Source: Bradyrhizobium japonicum USDA 6 (GTDB lineage: Bacteria > Pseudomonadota > Alphaproteobacteria > Rhizobiales > Xanthobacteraceae). Taken from it: a stretch of 64,000 nt of DNA. The stretch's first letter is position 1. Every line of letters begins with the position of its first letter. Position numbers and translations under genes: made by a program. The DNA lies in assembly GCF_000284375.1 (NCBI RefSeq), contig NC_017249.1, forward strand, positions 4,504,001 to 4,568,000. Direction: 5' to 3'. This document shows positions 43,627-52,379 of the stretch, piece by piece. Below the pieces are notes generated by a model. That model was not told where the DNA came from. It did not search any database and saw nothing but the letters and a program-made list of their open reading frames with translations.

Positions 43627-44541
43627 ATGGATAAGGGACGGGATCCCAACATCGCCGTCGAGCTGGCGCTGCTGGTCGCGCTCGCAACGCTCTGGGGCGG
43701 CTCCTACACCTTCATCAAGCTCGGCGTCGCCACCATTCCGCCGATCACGCTGATCGCGGCGCGCACCACGATCGCCGGTCTGCTGCTGCTCGTCGTCATG
43801 TGGGCACGCGGCATCGGGATGCCCACGGATGCCGCGACCTGGCAGCGCTTCGCGTTCCAGGCCGTGCTCAACAGCGTCATCCCCTGGACGCTGATCGCCT
43901 GGGGCGAGCGCCACGTCGATGCCGCGCTCGCCACCATCCTCAACTCGGCCGGACCGATCTTCACCTTCCTGCTCACGGCCGTCGTCACGCGCCATGAGGT
44001 GACGACGCCGCGAAAACTGTTCGGCGTGGTCGCCGGCATGGCGGGCATCCTGCTGATCGTCGGCGTCGACGCTTTCCACGACATCGGCAGTGGCCTCGTG
44101 GCGGAGGCCGCCATCGTCGCCGCCACCATCTGCTACGCCTGCGCCGCGATCTTCGGCCGCAGCTTTAAAGGTCTCGATCCGATGGCACCGGCCGCCGGCT
44201 CGCTACTGGCGGGCGCGGCGGCGCTGATCCCGGCCTCGCTGATCGTCGAACAGCCCTGGACGCTGTCCCCCTCGCTGAGTTCCGTGCTGGCGCTGCTCGC
44301 GCTGGCGACCTTCTCGACGGCGGCGGCGTTCGCGATCTACTTCCGCCTGATCCAGACGCTGGGCTCGGTCGGCACCACCGCGCAGGCCTATCTGCGCGTG
44401 CCGATCGGGGTCGCCATCAGCGTCGCCTTCCTCGGCGAAACCCTGAGCCGGACCGCCTGGATCGGGCTTGCCTGCGTCGTCCTCGGTGTCGCCGCCATGA
44501 CGATCCCGGCCCGGCGGCCGGCCAGCGTCAAAACGTCATAA
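43627..44541 (+). CDS. DMT-superfamily EamA transporter
   Basis: 304 residues with ten predicted membrane helices in two EamA repeats: LALLVALATLWGGSYTFIKLGV and IPPITLIAARTTIAGLLLLVV in the first, VAEAAIVAATICYACAAIFGRS in the second. Exporter of metabolites or amino acids; the substrate is unknown. A second EamA gene lies at 54562. Single transcript by spacing. Confidence 0.9.
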   Translation: MDKGRDPNIAVELALLVALATLWGGSYTFIKLGVATIPPITLIAARTTIAGLLLLVVMWARGIGMPTDAATWQRFAFQAVLNSVIPWTLIAWGERHVDAALATILNSAGPIFTFLLTAVVTRHEVTTPRKLFGVVAGMAGILLIVGVDAFHDIGSGLVAEAAIVAATICYACAAIFGRSFKGLDPMAPAAGSLLAGAAALIPASLIVEQPWTLSPSLSSVLALLALATFSTAAAFAIYFRLIQTLGSVGTTAQAYLRVPIGVAISVAFLGETLSRTAWIGLACVVLGVAAMTIPARRPASVKTS

Positions 44542-44665
44542 TCGGGAGGGGAGACGGGCGCCGGGCTCGCGATATTAAGGATATTCGGCAGCGCGAGGCA
44601 TGTTCCCCCGGGGCCGCAAACCATCGTATATTGGGCCTCCAATAGCCCGGTCCTCAAAAGCCCCA

Positions 44666-47353
44666 ATGTCCGCCGAATTGACGCCGACCCCTGAGAAAAA
44701 GCGAACATTCTCGCTCTCCATCGGCCAGCTCACCTTCGGCAGCTTCCTCCTGGTGCTGGCGGTGATCATCGTCACCTCGACCGCGAGCGTGATCGCGATC
44801 CGGCACATCGATACGACCTTCGCCGAGTTGCAGCGGCTCCAGAGCGTCGGCGACCTCGCCGAGGACATCGACCGCCGCATGAACGAGCTGCGGCTCGCCG
44901 CGCGCGATTTCGTCACTGATCCCGGCGCCGGGATCCAGTTCAAGCAGGTCGGCGAGGCGGCCGCGACGCTCAGCGACATCCTGAAGAAGACCCGCATCGA
45001 GCTCGCTCCCGAGCAGCAGGACATGATCGACGGGGTCACCGAGCGGCTGGCGACCTATCGCAATGGCCTCGAGCGGATCTCGACCCTGATCGACCGCCGC
45101 GCCCAGCTGCTCGCCGGCCTGCCGCCGCTGCGCGACCAGTTTGATGCCGCTGTTGCCGGCACCGCGGACCGCGAGCTCGCTTCCCGCCTGTCCGAGGCGC
45201 AGAGCCGGATCGCGCTCGGATTGCTGGCCCGCAACCCGTCTGCGGCCGAGCAGGCCGCACAGAACATGCGGGCGATGGATATCACGGATGCCAAGCTCCG
45301 CGCGGCCGTGAACGACTATGCCGAGGCCATCATCGCGGTGGCGGTCCGGGAGCGGCAGATCGCCGATATCGACCGCGAGGTGCTGGGCACCGAGGGCCGC
45401 CTGATCGGCCGCGTGACGGAACTGCTGCGCGAGGTCAGCGCGAGGCGCGGCCACGTGCTGTCGCGCGATTTCGCCCGCACGCTGACAGAGGCGCGGTGGC
45501 AGAGCATCGTGTTCGGCACCATCGGCGTCTTGATCGGCATTCTCGCGGCCGGCTTCGTGGTGCGGCGGACCGTCCGGCCGCTTGCGAAGATCGCGAGATC
45601 CATCCGCGCGCTCGCAGCGGGCGAGAAGGACACCTCGATCCCGTCGGCCGACCTCGACAACGAGATCGGCGACATCGCGCGCGCGGCCGAAGTGTTCCGC
45701 CGCGCGCTGGAGGAGGCCGACACGGCGCGCGAGGCGGCGGTGCGGGCGCTCACCGAGCAGCGCCTCGCCGAAGAGAGCTACCGCAAGCTGTTCGAAGGCT
45801 CGGTCGACGGCATCTATGTCACGACGCCGGCCGGCGATCTGCTCAACGCCAATCCGGCGCTGGCGCGGATGATGGGCTACGACAGTCCGCAGCAGCTCAT
45901 CGACAGCATCAACGACATCGCCCACACCATCTACGTCCACCCCGAGGCGCGTGCCGAATATCAGCGGCTGATGGCGCGCGACGGCATCGTGCGCGAATTC
46001 GAGTACCAGGTGCGCCAGCGCAGCGGCAACATCCTGTGGCTTTCCGACAGCGCCACGGGCGTGCGGGACGAGGCGGGCAACATCGTCCGCTACGAGGGCA
46101 CGCTGCGCGACATTACCGACCAGAAGCGGGCGGAAGACGCCATCGCCGAAGGCAGGCGCCTGCTCCAGCAGGTCATCGACACCGTGCCCGCGGTCATCAA
46201 CGTCAAGGACCGCGAGCTGCGCTACGTGTTGATGAACCGCTACATGGCCGGCATCTTCGGCATCGAGCCCGGCGATGCGCTCGGCCGCACCACCGCGGAT
46301 CTGATGTCGCGCTACGGCGCGGCCAAGTCCGACGAGAGCGACAAGAGGGTGCTCAAGCTTCGAAGGGGCCTCGGCTTCTACGAGGAGGAGTACAAAGATT
46401 CCTCCGGCAACATGCGGCAATGGCTGGTTAACAAGTTGCCACTGCTCGATGCCGACGGCGAGATCGAGCGGATCGTCACCGTGGCGCTCGACATCGGCGA
46501 GCGCAAGCGCGGCGAGCAGGAGATGCGCAAAGCCAAGGAATCCGCCGAGACCGCGCTCCGGAATCTGCGCGAGACCCAGGCCTCGCTGATCGAGGCGGAG
46601 AAGCTCGCCGCGCTCGGACGGCTCGTCGCCGGCGTCGCCCACGAGGTCAACAATCCCGTCGGTATCAGCCTCACGGTCGCATCCGCGCTGGAGCGCAAGA
46701 CCGCGATGTTCACCTCCGAAGTCGAGCGCGGCGAGCTCCGTCGCTCCACGCTCAACGACTTCCTCAACACCAGCCGCGATGCGTCCTCGCAGCTCGTCTC
46801 CAACCTGAACCGCGCGGCCGAGCTGATCCAGTCGTTCAAGCAGGTCGCGGCGGACCGCAACTACTCCGACCAGCGCAGCTTCGATCTCGGCGACCTCACC
46901 GAGCAGGTGGTGATGAGCCTGCGGCCGGGCCTGCGCAAACACAATCTGACGCTCAACGTCGAGTGCCAGCCGAGCCTGACCATGAACAGCTATCCCGGCC
47001 CGTATGGCCAGGTGCTGACCAATCTGTTTCTCAATTCGGTGGCGCACGCCTTTCCGGACGGCCGGCCAGGGATCATCGACATCCAGGTGCGCGAGTCCGG
47101 CAAGGACAATGTCGAGATCATCTTCTCGGACAATGGCTGCGGCATGTCGCTCGACGTCCGCCGCCGTGCCTTCGATCCGTTCTTCACGACGCGGCGCGAC
47201 CAGGGCGGCACCGGCCTCGGACTGCACATCGTCTACAGCATCGTCACCAATCGCCTCGGCGGGCGGCTCGATCTCGATTCCGAGCCGGGCGAGGGGACGC
47301 GCATCCAGATCATCCTGCCGCGCACCGCGCCGCTCGAGCAGGCCGCGGAGTAG
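44666..47353 (+). CDS. Membrane sensor histidine kinase with HAMP and two PAS domains
   Basis: 895 residues from ATG 44666; an ATG at 44600 would add 22. Two membrane helices (about 23-46 and 282-303) bracket a helical periplasmic sensor. HAMP follows, then PAS-PAC (about 372-490, YRKLFEGSVDGIYVTTPAG), a second PAS (about 500-620, IDTVPAVINVKDRELRYV), the HisKA box with His659 (VAGVAHEVNNPVG) and the ATPase domain (NLFLNSVAHA, DNGCGMS, GGTGLGLHI). No response regulator is adjacent, so it is an orphan kinase. Confidence 0.92.
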   Translation: MSAELTPTPEKKRTFSLSIGQLTFGSFLLVLAVIIVTSTASVIAIRHIDTTFAELQRLQSVGDLAEDIDRRMNELRLAARDFVTDPGAGIQFKQVGEAAATLSDILKKTRIELAPEQQDMIDGVTERLATYRNGLERISTLIDRRAQLLAGLPPLRDQFDAAVAGTADRELASRLSEAQSRIALGLLARNPSAAEQAAQNMRAMDITDAKLRAAVNDYAEAIIAVAVRERQIADIDREVLGTEGRLIGRVTELLREVSARRGHVLSRDFARTLTEARWQSIVFGTIGVLIGILAAGFVVRRTVRPLAKIARSIRALAAGEKDTSIPSADLDNEIGDIARAAEVFRRALEEADTAREAAVRALTEQRLAEESYRKLFEGSVDGIYVTTPAGDLLNANPALARMMGYDSPQQLIDSINDIAHTIYVHPEARAEYQRLMARDGIVREFEYQVRQRSGNILWLSDSATGVRDEAGNIVRYEGTLRDITDQKRAEDAIAEGRRLLQQVIDTVPAVINVKDRELRYVLMNRYMAGIFGIEPGDALGRTTADLMSRYGAAKSDESDKRVLKLRRGLGFYEEEYKDSSGNMRQWLVNKLPLLDADGEIERIVTVALDIGERKRGEQEMRKAKESAETALRNLRETQASLIEAEKLAALGRLVAGVAHEVNNPVGISLTVASALERKTAMFTSEVERGELRRSTLNDFLNTSRDASSQLVSNLNRAAELIQSFKQVAADRNYSDQRSFDLGDLTEQVVMSLRPGLRKHNLTLNVECQPSLTMNSYPGPYGQVLTNLFLNSVAHAFPDGRPGIIDIQVRESGKDNVEIIFSDNGCGMSLDVRRRAFDPFFTTRRDQGGTGLGLHIVYSIVTNRLGGRLDLDSEPGEGTRIQIILPRTAPLEQAAE

Positions 47354-47361
47354 TCCCGCGC

Positions 47362-47715
47362 CTAGTCAGCTTCCGCGAGCTTGTGCAGGGTGGCGCCGAA
47401 AATCAAGCTGGCCTTGCCGACGAGCGCTGTGCCCGTCATCTCCGCGCGGGTGTCCGAGTAAGTCCCGCTGACGCCGATGCCGACGGGGGCAGGGCCGCCG
47501 AACAGCGGATTGTCGTCGCCCCGCGGCGAGGTGTGCCGTTGCACCAGCACCTCGCCTTTGAAGGTGTGGTCGTCCTTCACGATATAGCTGCCGGTGTAAT
47601 ACAGGTACGCATCGCCGCCAAGGATCTTGCCGTCGCGAAAAACAATCACGCCGCTGCCCTTGCCGACTCGACCATCGAGCAGGTTCACGTGAATCGAATA
47701 GAGGCCGTTCTTCAT
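47362..47715 (-). CDS. GrlR-like regulatory protein
   Basis: 117 residues from ATG 47715; eight more residues are possible from a start at 47739. The pattern KNGLYSIHVNLLDGRVGKGSGVIVFRDGKILGGDA, LYYTGSY and VGIGVSGTYSD resembles GrlR, the beta-barrel that represses GrlA of enterobacterial type III secretion. In rhizobia these stand alone with no known partner. The stop faces the histidine kinase stop, 8 bases away. Confidence 0.7.
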   Translation of the reverse strand: MKNGLYSIHVNLLDGRVGKGSGVIVFRDGKILGGDAYLYYTGSYIVKDDHTFKGEVLVQRHTSPRGDDNPLFGGPAPVGIGVSGTYSDTRAEMTGTALVGKASLIFGATLHKLAEAD

Positions 47716-47975
47716 CACGTCCCACGGGCCGGCCGCCATCGCCCAACGGCGTAACCGGTAGAGCTTTTATGCCAAAGCGCGTTCCCGCGCGCAACGCGGC
47801 AGTTTGCCGGGCGGCGGTGCGATCTTGCCGCCGCCAGCCGTAGTTGTCCCGGCTTGTCTATGACACCACCATGACGGTCTGATCATGACGCGTGGCCAGT
47901 GGTTGCGAATCAAGTTGGCCCGCGAAATGCATAACCATTGTTGCACTGGCCGCGGGGTGCTGGAGCAAGACAAAC

Positions 47976-48470
47976 GTGAGCAACTGGATCGATTCCGGCG
48001 GCGATGAGCCGCGTCTGTACAGTGTGCGTCCCACGATTTGCGAAACACAACGGCCGCCTAGCGGTGCGCCACGCTGGCGAAGCGTGGCCAGTCTCGCTTG
48101 CGCCTTGGCCCTGATCGCGCTCGCAGCCCCTTCGGGGCATGCGCGCGACCGCGGCCAGTTCGTGAACACCAATGCCGAATTGAAGGCATGGTTCGACGGC
48201 CTGCGCAGCGGCAAGGGGCCTTGCTGTTCGGATGCCGACGGCTCGGCGCTCTCGGACACTGACTGGGAGAGCAAGGACGGACATTATCGTGTCCGCATCC
48301 CGCGCCTGGGTCATGTGCTCGACGGCCAGCAGCAGGAACTCGTCTGGGTTGACGTGCCCGAGGAGGCCGTCATCTCGGAGCCGAACCGGGTCGGGCGCAC
48401 CATGGTGTGGCCGATCTACGGCTACATGGGCGTCACCATCCGCTGCTTTATGCCCGGCAGCATGACCTAG
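47976..48470 (+). CDS. Hypothetical secreted or membrane-anchored protein
   Basis: 164 residues from GTG 47976 (GGAGCAAGAC upstream). A hydrophobic segment follows a basic stretch (residues about 36-58, WRSVASLACALALIALAAPSG), a late signal/anchor. The mature part has NAELKAWFDGLRSGKGPCCSDADG with two adjacent Cys, then WESKDGHYRVRIP and a Cys near the C-terminus (IRCFMPG). No domain recognised; conserved in Bradyrhizobium to my knowledge. Confidence 0.65.
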   Translation: MSNWIDSGGDEPRLYSVRPTICETQRPPSGAPRWRSVASLACALALIALAAPSGHARDRGQFVNTNAELKAWFDGLRSGKGPCCSDADGSALSDTDWESKDGHYRVRIPRLGHVLDGQQQELVWVDVPEEAVISEPNRVGRTMVWPIYGYMGVTIRCFMPGSMT

Positions 48471-48519
48471 CCGGGCGACAGGTACGCCCGACTTCGTCGA
48501 CATCAGATGCGGCGCCGCG

Positions 48520-48906
48520 TCAGGTGTATTTCTTGTCGCGCTCGAGCAGCTCGATGGAGATGCCTTCCGGACCGCGGATGAAGCAGATGCGCACGCCGGG
48601 CCGGATCGTGGTCGGCTCGCGCGTGAACGTGACGCCCTTGGCCTTGATCTCGGCGGCGACGGCGTCGATGTCCTTCACGGTGAGACCGAAATGGTCGAGG
48701 CCCTGATGCGGGTGCGGCGGCGGCGGGTTGACGGCGTTGTCGCCCTCGAGCGATGCGATGAAGATTTTTGCGCCGCCGAGATTCACGTCGATCCGTCCCG
48801 GTGCGCGCACGATCTCGCCGCCGAGAATGTCCCGGAGCCAGGCCGCTGTGGCCTCCGGATCGGGACTGCGCAGATGGACGTGATCCCAAGTGACGACGAC
48901 TGGCAT
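48520..48906 (-). CDS. VOC family protein (glyoxalase/bleomycin resistance type)
   Basis: 128 residues from ATG 48906, GGGAGAAC upstream. WDHVHLRSPDPEATAAWLRDILG at the start, IFIASLEGDNAV, a metal His in GLDHFGLTVKDIDAV, and FIRGPEGISIELLERDK with a Glu ligand. Such proteins are metal-dependent isomerases, lyases or dioxygenases; the reaction is not deducible. A longer frame to 49266 is antisense to the next gene and is not used. Confidence 0.9.
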   Translation of the reverse strand: MPVVVTWDHVHLRSPDPEATAAWLRDILGGEIVRAPGRIDVNLGGAKIFIASLEGDNAVNPPPPHPHQGLDHFGLTVKDIDAVAAEIKAKGVTFTREPTTIRPGVRICFIRGPEGISIELLERDKKYT

Positions 48907-49036
48907 TTCATGTTCTCCCAACGGGGTCTTCGATGTTGCAGCGCATGTTAGCGGCCCCGGCTGGTGATCGCCACCGTCCTTGCCGACTCGGCACGAGCGC
49001 GGGAACCTTAGTTCGTCTCCCGGATTAAGGTAAACA

Positions 49037-49657
49037 GTGGCCGAGTCCGTCATCGAACGAGCTCCGGCCGCGGTCGGTGATACAGCCATGAACGTCAGGT
49101 TTGACCGGATCGGGTGGGGACGTTTCGCCGGGAGCGGTGAGCGCCTGGCGCGAGCCGTGACGATAGCGAGCGTCTCGTTCGGGCGAAGTCTGCTCTGGCT
49201 ACTGGCGGCGATCATCGTCGGCTGCGGGGTGTGGATGCTGCTGCCGCTCTCCAGGGGCAACAGCACCGAGCCGGTGAAGCCTGACGTGGCAACGGTCGAA
49301 CCGGCACCTCCGGGCAGTACGGCGGCGGTCTCGCCGATTGTCGAAGCTCAGGCGCCAGCTGCGGCAGAACTCGATCGCCTCAAAATCTCGTCGCAGACCT
49401 GGCGCCGTGGCGGGCTCGGCTCGAAGGCGCTGGTGACGTTTACGCTGCGAAACGACAATGACTATGCCGTTAAGGATCTGGAGATCGTCTGCGCGTTCAC
49501 GCGGCGCGATGGCAGTCATCTCACCGACCGCAGCCGCGTGCTCGCCGACACGGTAACGATGAAGAGCCGCAAGACCTTTGCGCGTATCCCTGTCGGCTTC
49601 ATCAACGTTAACGCCGATCAGGCAAAGTGTTCGCTGGTCGCAGCACGGCGCGCGTAA
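49037..49657 (+). CDS. Hypothetical membrane-anchored protein
   Basis: 206 residues from GTG 49037; ATG 49088 would trim 17. One membrane helix at about 50-70 (SLLWLLAAIIVGCGVWMLLP), a Pro/Ala linker, then a C-terminal immunoglobulin-like region (GLGSKALVTFTLRNDNDYAVKDLEIVCAF and KSRKTFARIPVGFIN), resembling FxLYD-type domains. Unknown function; might sense or present ligands at the outer face of the inner membrane. Confidence 0.65.
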   Translation: MAESVIERAPAAVGDTAMNVRFDRIGWGRFAGSGERLARAVTIASVSFGRSLLWLLAAIIVGCGVWMLLPLSRGNSTEPVKPDVATVEPAPPGSTAAVSPIVEAQAPAAAELDRLKISSQTWRRGGLGSKALVTFTLRNDNDYAVKDLEIVCAFTRRDGSHLTDRSRVLADTVTMKSRKTFARIPVGFINVNADQAKCSLVAARRA

Positions 49658-49818
49658 CGTCCGCCAGTTTCCGATAGCGGAAAAGTTACTGTCCGCAGCC
49701 CTTGGCCGAAAAACTTGGCGTTGCCATTTGAACCAAGGGCCGGGTGCAGGAACCAATTAGAGTATCGCCAGTTTAAGGCGAAGAGCCCACGCGGGGATGC
49801 GGGGGCGGAGCGTGGCCA

Positions 49819-50307
49819 ATGCCCATTTTCAGGTACTTCGTTTTCGTCGGTGGAGCTTTGCTCGCACTGTTGTTCGTGGCGGATTACGTTCTGCCATCGC
49901 AACCGGTCGCACAGGCCATCGTCAGTGCAAGCAACGATCAGCCGCTGATCCGGATCCGGTCGGATCGCCATTTGCCTGAGCGTGTCGTGCTCGACACCAG
50001 CCAGCCGACGCTTGCCGCACCCGCAGTGAAGACCGCCGCGGTCGTTGCGCCTCAGGTGCAGGAGGCTGCTCCGCCGGAGCTGGCCGAGATGTCGGCCAAG
50101 GCCCGGGTGCGCGAGACCTTTGCCCAGTTTACGCCGGCCCCGAAGGATGCCGCCAGGAAGGCCGACGCCAAGCCGCAAGCCCAGGCCCAGCCCTCGCAGG
50201 CTACGGGCCAGCCCAAGCGCAAGGTCGCCAGGTCGCATCCGGCGCCGCAGCAGGGCCGGCCGATGATGATGGTGGCGCAGCGGCCGCAGTTCGGCTTCTT
50301 CTGGTAG
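49819..50307 (+). CDS. Hypothetical small membrane-anchored Ala/Pro-rich protein
   Basis: 162 residues. N-terminal anchor helix (YFVFVGGALLALLFVADYVL), a strand LIRIRSDRHLPERVVLDTS, then a low-complexity region rich in Ala, Gln, Pro and Lys (DAARKADAKPQAQAQPSQA) that ends FGFFW. Resembles short periplasmic proteins of Bradyrhizobium; no domain. A strong terminator follows. Confidence 0.65.
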   Translation: MPIFRYFVFVGGALLALLFVADYVLPSQPVAQAIVSASNDQPLIRIRSDRHLPERVVLDTSQPTLAAPAVKTAAVVAPQVQEAAPPELAEMSAKARVRETFAQFTPAPKDAARKADAKPQAQAQPSQATGQPKRKVARSHPAPQQGRPMMMVAQRPQFGFFW

Positions 50308-50319
50308 GAACGCCTCTGA

Positions 50320-50352
50320 CCCGTCTCGAAACGAGACGGGAAGGGCTTTTTA
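50320..50352 (+). terminator. Rho-independent terminator
   Basis: CCCGTCTCG (50320-50328), AAA loop, CGAGACGGG (50332-50340), then AAGGGCTTTTTATT. It follows the gene at 49819. Confidence 0.85.
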
Positions 50353-50459
50353 TTGGTCAATCTCTCTGCTAATTCGAACCGATCCGAACGCCGTCCGGCG
50401 CGCTGGCTTGCCAGCAGCGGTCAGGCGGGTTTCGGTTGCGGCCGCATACCCGGGCCGGG

Positions 50460-50536
50460 GCGCTCGTAGCTCAGCTGGATAGAGCATCGGATTTCGATTC
50501 CGAGGGTCGGAGGTTCGAATCCTTCCGAGCGCGCCA
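50460..50536 (+). tRNA. tRNA-Arg, anticodon TCG
   Basis: Acceptor GCGCTCG (50460-50466) pairs with CGAGCGC; D arm GCTCAGCTGGATAGAGC; anticodon stem TCGGA/TCCGA with loop TTTCGAT, so the anticodon is TCG (reads CGA codons, Arg); T arm GGAGG-TTCGAAT-CCTTC; discriminator G and an encoded CCA. 77 bases. No integrase or second copy of its 3' end was noticed nearby. Confidence 0.93.
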
Positions 50537-50586
50537 ATCGCCAGGCCGGAGCCTCGAGGCCCGGCCGGCCCAATTCGCGGGTCCCC

Positions 50587-50739
50587 TTACTTGCCCTGGA
50601 TCTTCAGCCCGTTGGGGCCGACATTGATCTGCAGGCCGTCGGGCTGCTTTTTCGCCTGGTAGAGATTGTAGCCGAGCACGGCTGCCGTGACGACCAGAGC
50701 GCCGATGATCAGAAACAGGACGTTACGGTTGATGGACAT
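50587..50739 (-). CDS. Small single-pass membrane protein
   Basis: 50 residues, AGGGAAGAGA before ATG 50739. Sequence MSINRNVLFLIIGALVVTAA starts one membrane helix (about 7-26), then YQAKKQPDGLQINVGPNGLKIQGK. The end QINVGPNGLKI recurs in short Bradyrhizobium membrane proteins. Role unknown. Confidence 0.7.
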   Translation of the reverse strand: MSINRNVLFLIIGALVVTAAVLGYNLYQAKKQPDGLQINVGPNGLKIQGK

Positions 50740-50773
50740 TCTCTTCCCTGAACCACTTGATTGACGCCGAGAA

Positions 50774-50802
50774 AAACCCCGCGCGTAGGGCGCGCGGGGT
50801 TT
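50774..50802 (-). terminator. Terminator of the AraC gene (leftward)
   Basis: AAACCCCGCGCG (50774-50785) and CGCGCGGGGTTT (50791-50802). On the minus strand the hairpin is followed by TTTTTC, so it closes the gene at 50928. Confidence 0.8.
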
Positions 50803-50927
50803 CTCAGCGCGCCCCCGGGGCTGGCTGGCGGCGCACTGCTCGGACCTGACAACGTCGTTCGGGGGAACCTGTTCCATGGCCGCCCGACGCGTGGTCAAGG
50901 CAAGCCATCGGCGTCGCGCCTGTGATG

Positions 50928-51893
50928 TCAGCTTGCGGAACGGCAGGTGTGCCGGGCCCGTGCCAGCGTGTCGGATGGCGCCTCGTGGAAGGTCGCGCGG
51001 TAGGCCGCGGCAAACTCGCCGAGGTGATGAAATCCCTGGGCGCGTGCGCATGTGGCGACCGTGGCACCGCCGCCCTTCAGGAGCCGCGAGCGTGTGGCCC
51101 ACAGCCGCTTCAGGCGGATGTATTGATGCAGGCTCATGCCGCGCACCTTGCTCACCGCGCCGCCGAGCGTTCGGACCGAAACGCCCAACTCACCGGCGAG
51201 ATTGGCCGTATAGATCGGAGCGGTCGGATAGGCCGCGACGTAATCGTCGATCTGCTGCACGAGCCGGGCCGATCGCGCGCCTGCATTCGGGGCGGTGCGA
51301 TCAGACGACGGGTCGATTTGAAACAGGTCGTCGAGGGCGAGCAGCAGACCCTCCTGGAGATGCGCGGCGACTTCTGTGGTTTCGAACATGTGCGGCTCTA
51401 CGGACGCGGTCCGCAGGATGTCGAGAACAAGCTGACGCGCGTAGAGATGCGCCACGGGGTCCGCGATGCGAACCCACAATGCATCGGCGCGATCGAACCA
51501 GCCGCGATCCCTGAGCGCGGGGGAGAACATGATCAGCGCGTGGTAATTGGTCTGATGCTCGACGAAATGACAATGATGATTGCCGCGCAAGGCAATGAAA
51601 ACGCGCGAGTCGAGTTCGATCCCGCTCGAGCTCGCCCGCAGATCGTCGGTCATCGGCAGGATCACCATGCCGCCCGGTGCGCGATAGGCGGTATCGAGAA
51701 TCCGCGCAAACGACCTCGCCACGATGATCCGGCATCCCGGCAGGTTCACGATCGCGCGCGCCGCAGCGAAGTTGGCGACATCGAGCGGAATGCTGCGGGC
51801 GTCTTCCATCGACTCGGCTGGCCGAAACGCGTCGACATCGGAAAACCGGATCAGCTGGAGGGCGGAGGAGGGGGCGAGGGCGTCGAAGAACAT
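50928..51893 (-). CDS. AraC-family transcriptional regulator
   Basis: 321 residues from ATG 51893; longer starts up to 51947 are possible. N-terminal AraC-binding-like domain to about 200, then a two-HTH C-terminal domain with ANLAGELGVSVRTLGGAVSKVRGMSLHQYIRLKRL and ARAQGFHHLGEFAAAYRATFHEAPS, the second carrying the typical G-F-x-x-x-x-F-x-x-x-Y-R-x-x-F motif. The effector is unknown. A 10-bp palindrome CGATATATCG lies 42 bases upstream. Confidence 0.9.
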   Translation of the reverse strand: MFFDALAPSSALQLIRFSDVDAFRPAESMEDARSIPLDVANFAAARAIVNLPGCRIIVARSFARILDTAYRAPGGMVILPMTDDLRASSSGIELDSRVFIALRGNHHCHFVEHQTNYHALIMFSPALRDRGWFDRADALWVRIADPVAHLYARQLVLDILRTASVEPHMFETTEVAAHLQEGLLLALDDLFQIDPSSDRTAPNAGARSARLVQQIDDYVAAYPTAPIYTANLAGELGVSVRTLGGAVSKVRGMSLHQYIRLKRLWATRSRLLKGGGATVATCARAQGFHHLGEFAAAYRATFHEAPSDTLARARHTCRSAS

Positions 51894-52034
51894 GCTTCTG
51901 GCCGAATGCTGAAATGTGACAATCAAATGAAAATCGATATATCGCAATCAATGGCGAAACAGGATGATTCAGTAAACCGGATTCCGGGCCGTAGTATTGC
52001 GGACATCATGCCACGTAGCAGGTCGATGTCACCG

Positions 52035-52238
52035 TCAACGGTCCCGGTTCATCGGTTGGCCTGAGACGAGGTCGATGAAATGAAGACGCGTGCAGGCGGG
52101 GCAGGCGAAGGACTTGAAGCTCCGCCCCTCGAGCCGCCGCCCCTCAAGCCTCCGATCGTCAGGCCTTGGCTGCCTCTCGAGATGCGTCTGCACATTCATG
52201 CCCGTCTGGGGGCATCGGAAAACAATGAAATCCGCCAT
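52035..52238 (-). CDS. Hypothetical small zinc-ribbon-like protein
   Basis: 67 residues from ATG 52238. MADFIVFRCPQTGMNVQTHL, then a basic stretch and FACPACTRLHFIDLVSG. Two separated Cys sets (C-P-Q-T and C-P-A-C) make a possible zinc knuckle. Such short CP.C/LHF(I/V)D proteins are frequent in Bradyrhizobium. No role is known. Confidence 0.65.
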   Translation of the reverse strand: MADFIVFRCPQTGMNVQTHLERQPRPDDRRLEGRRLEGRSFKSFACPACTRLHFIDLVSGQPMNRDR

Positions 52239-52271
52239 CGACGTAGAATGACGGCACAACGGATTTCATCT

Positions 52272-52285
52272 TTGATCTAGATCAG
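52272..52285. promoter_or_regulatory. FixK/FNR-like box
   Basis: TTGATCTAGATCAG matches the TTGAT-N4-ATCAA consensus at 9 of 10 fixed positions (last A is G). It is 34 bases upstream of the minus-strand start at 52238, rather close for classical activation. Confidence 0.35.
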
Positions 52286-52350
52286 TTTTGGAATCGCTCC
52301 ACGCAGGCCGCGAGCACGCGAATGGACGCAACGCGCGATCTCGCAAAAGC

Positions 52351-52374
52351 GAAGGGGCCCGAGAGGGCCCCTTC
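52351..52374 (-). terminator. Terminator of the gene at 52380 (leftward)
   Basis: GAAGGGGCCC (52351-52360), GAGA loop, GGGCCCCTTC (52365-52374); on the minus strand GCTTTT follows. It starts 5 bases after the stop codon. Confidence 0.85.
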
Positions 52375-52379
52375 AGAAA

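Noticed and set aside
44654..47227. 857-codon minus-strand open frame
   Set aside because: Antisense to the PAS histidine kinase; in GC-rich DNA the complementary frame often lacks stops, and the peptide is Arg/Ala/Asp-rich without domains.
50460..50536. tRNA-Arg as an integration site of a genomic island
   Set aside because: No integrase, no partial duplicate of the tRNA 3' end, and flanking genes look like normal chromosome.
51935..51944. 10-base palindrome CGATATATCG upstream of the AraC gene
   Set aside because: Short AT-rich palindromes occur by chance, and AraC proteins usually bind direct repeats; mentioned only with the gene.
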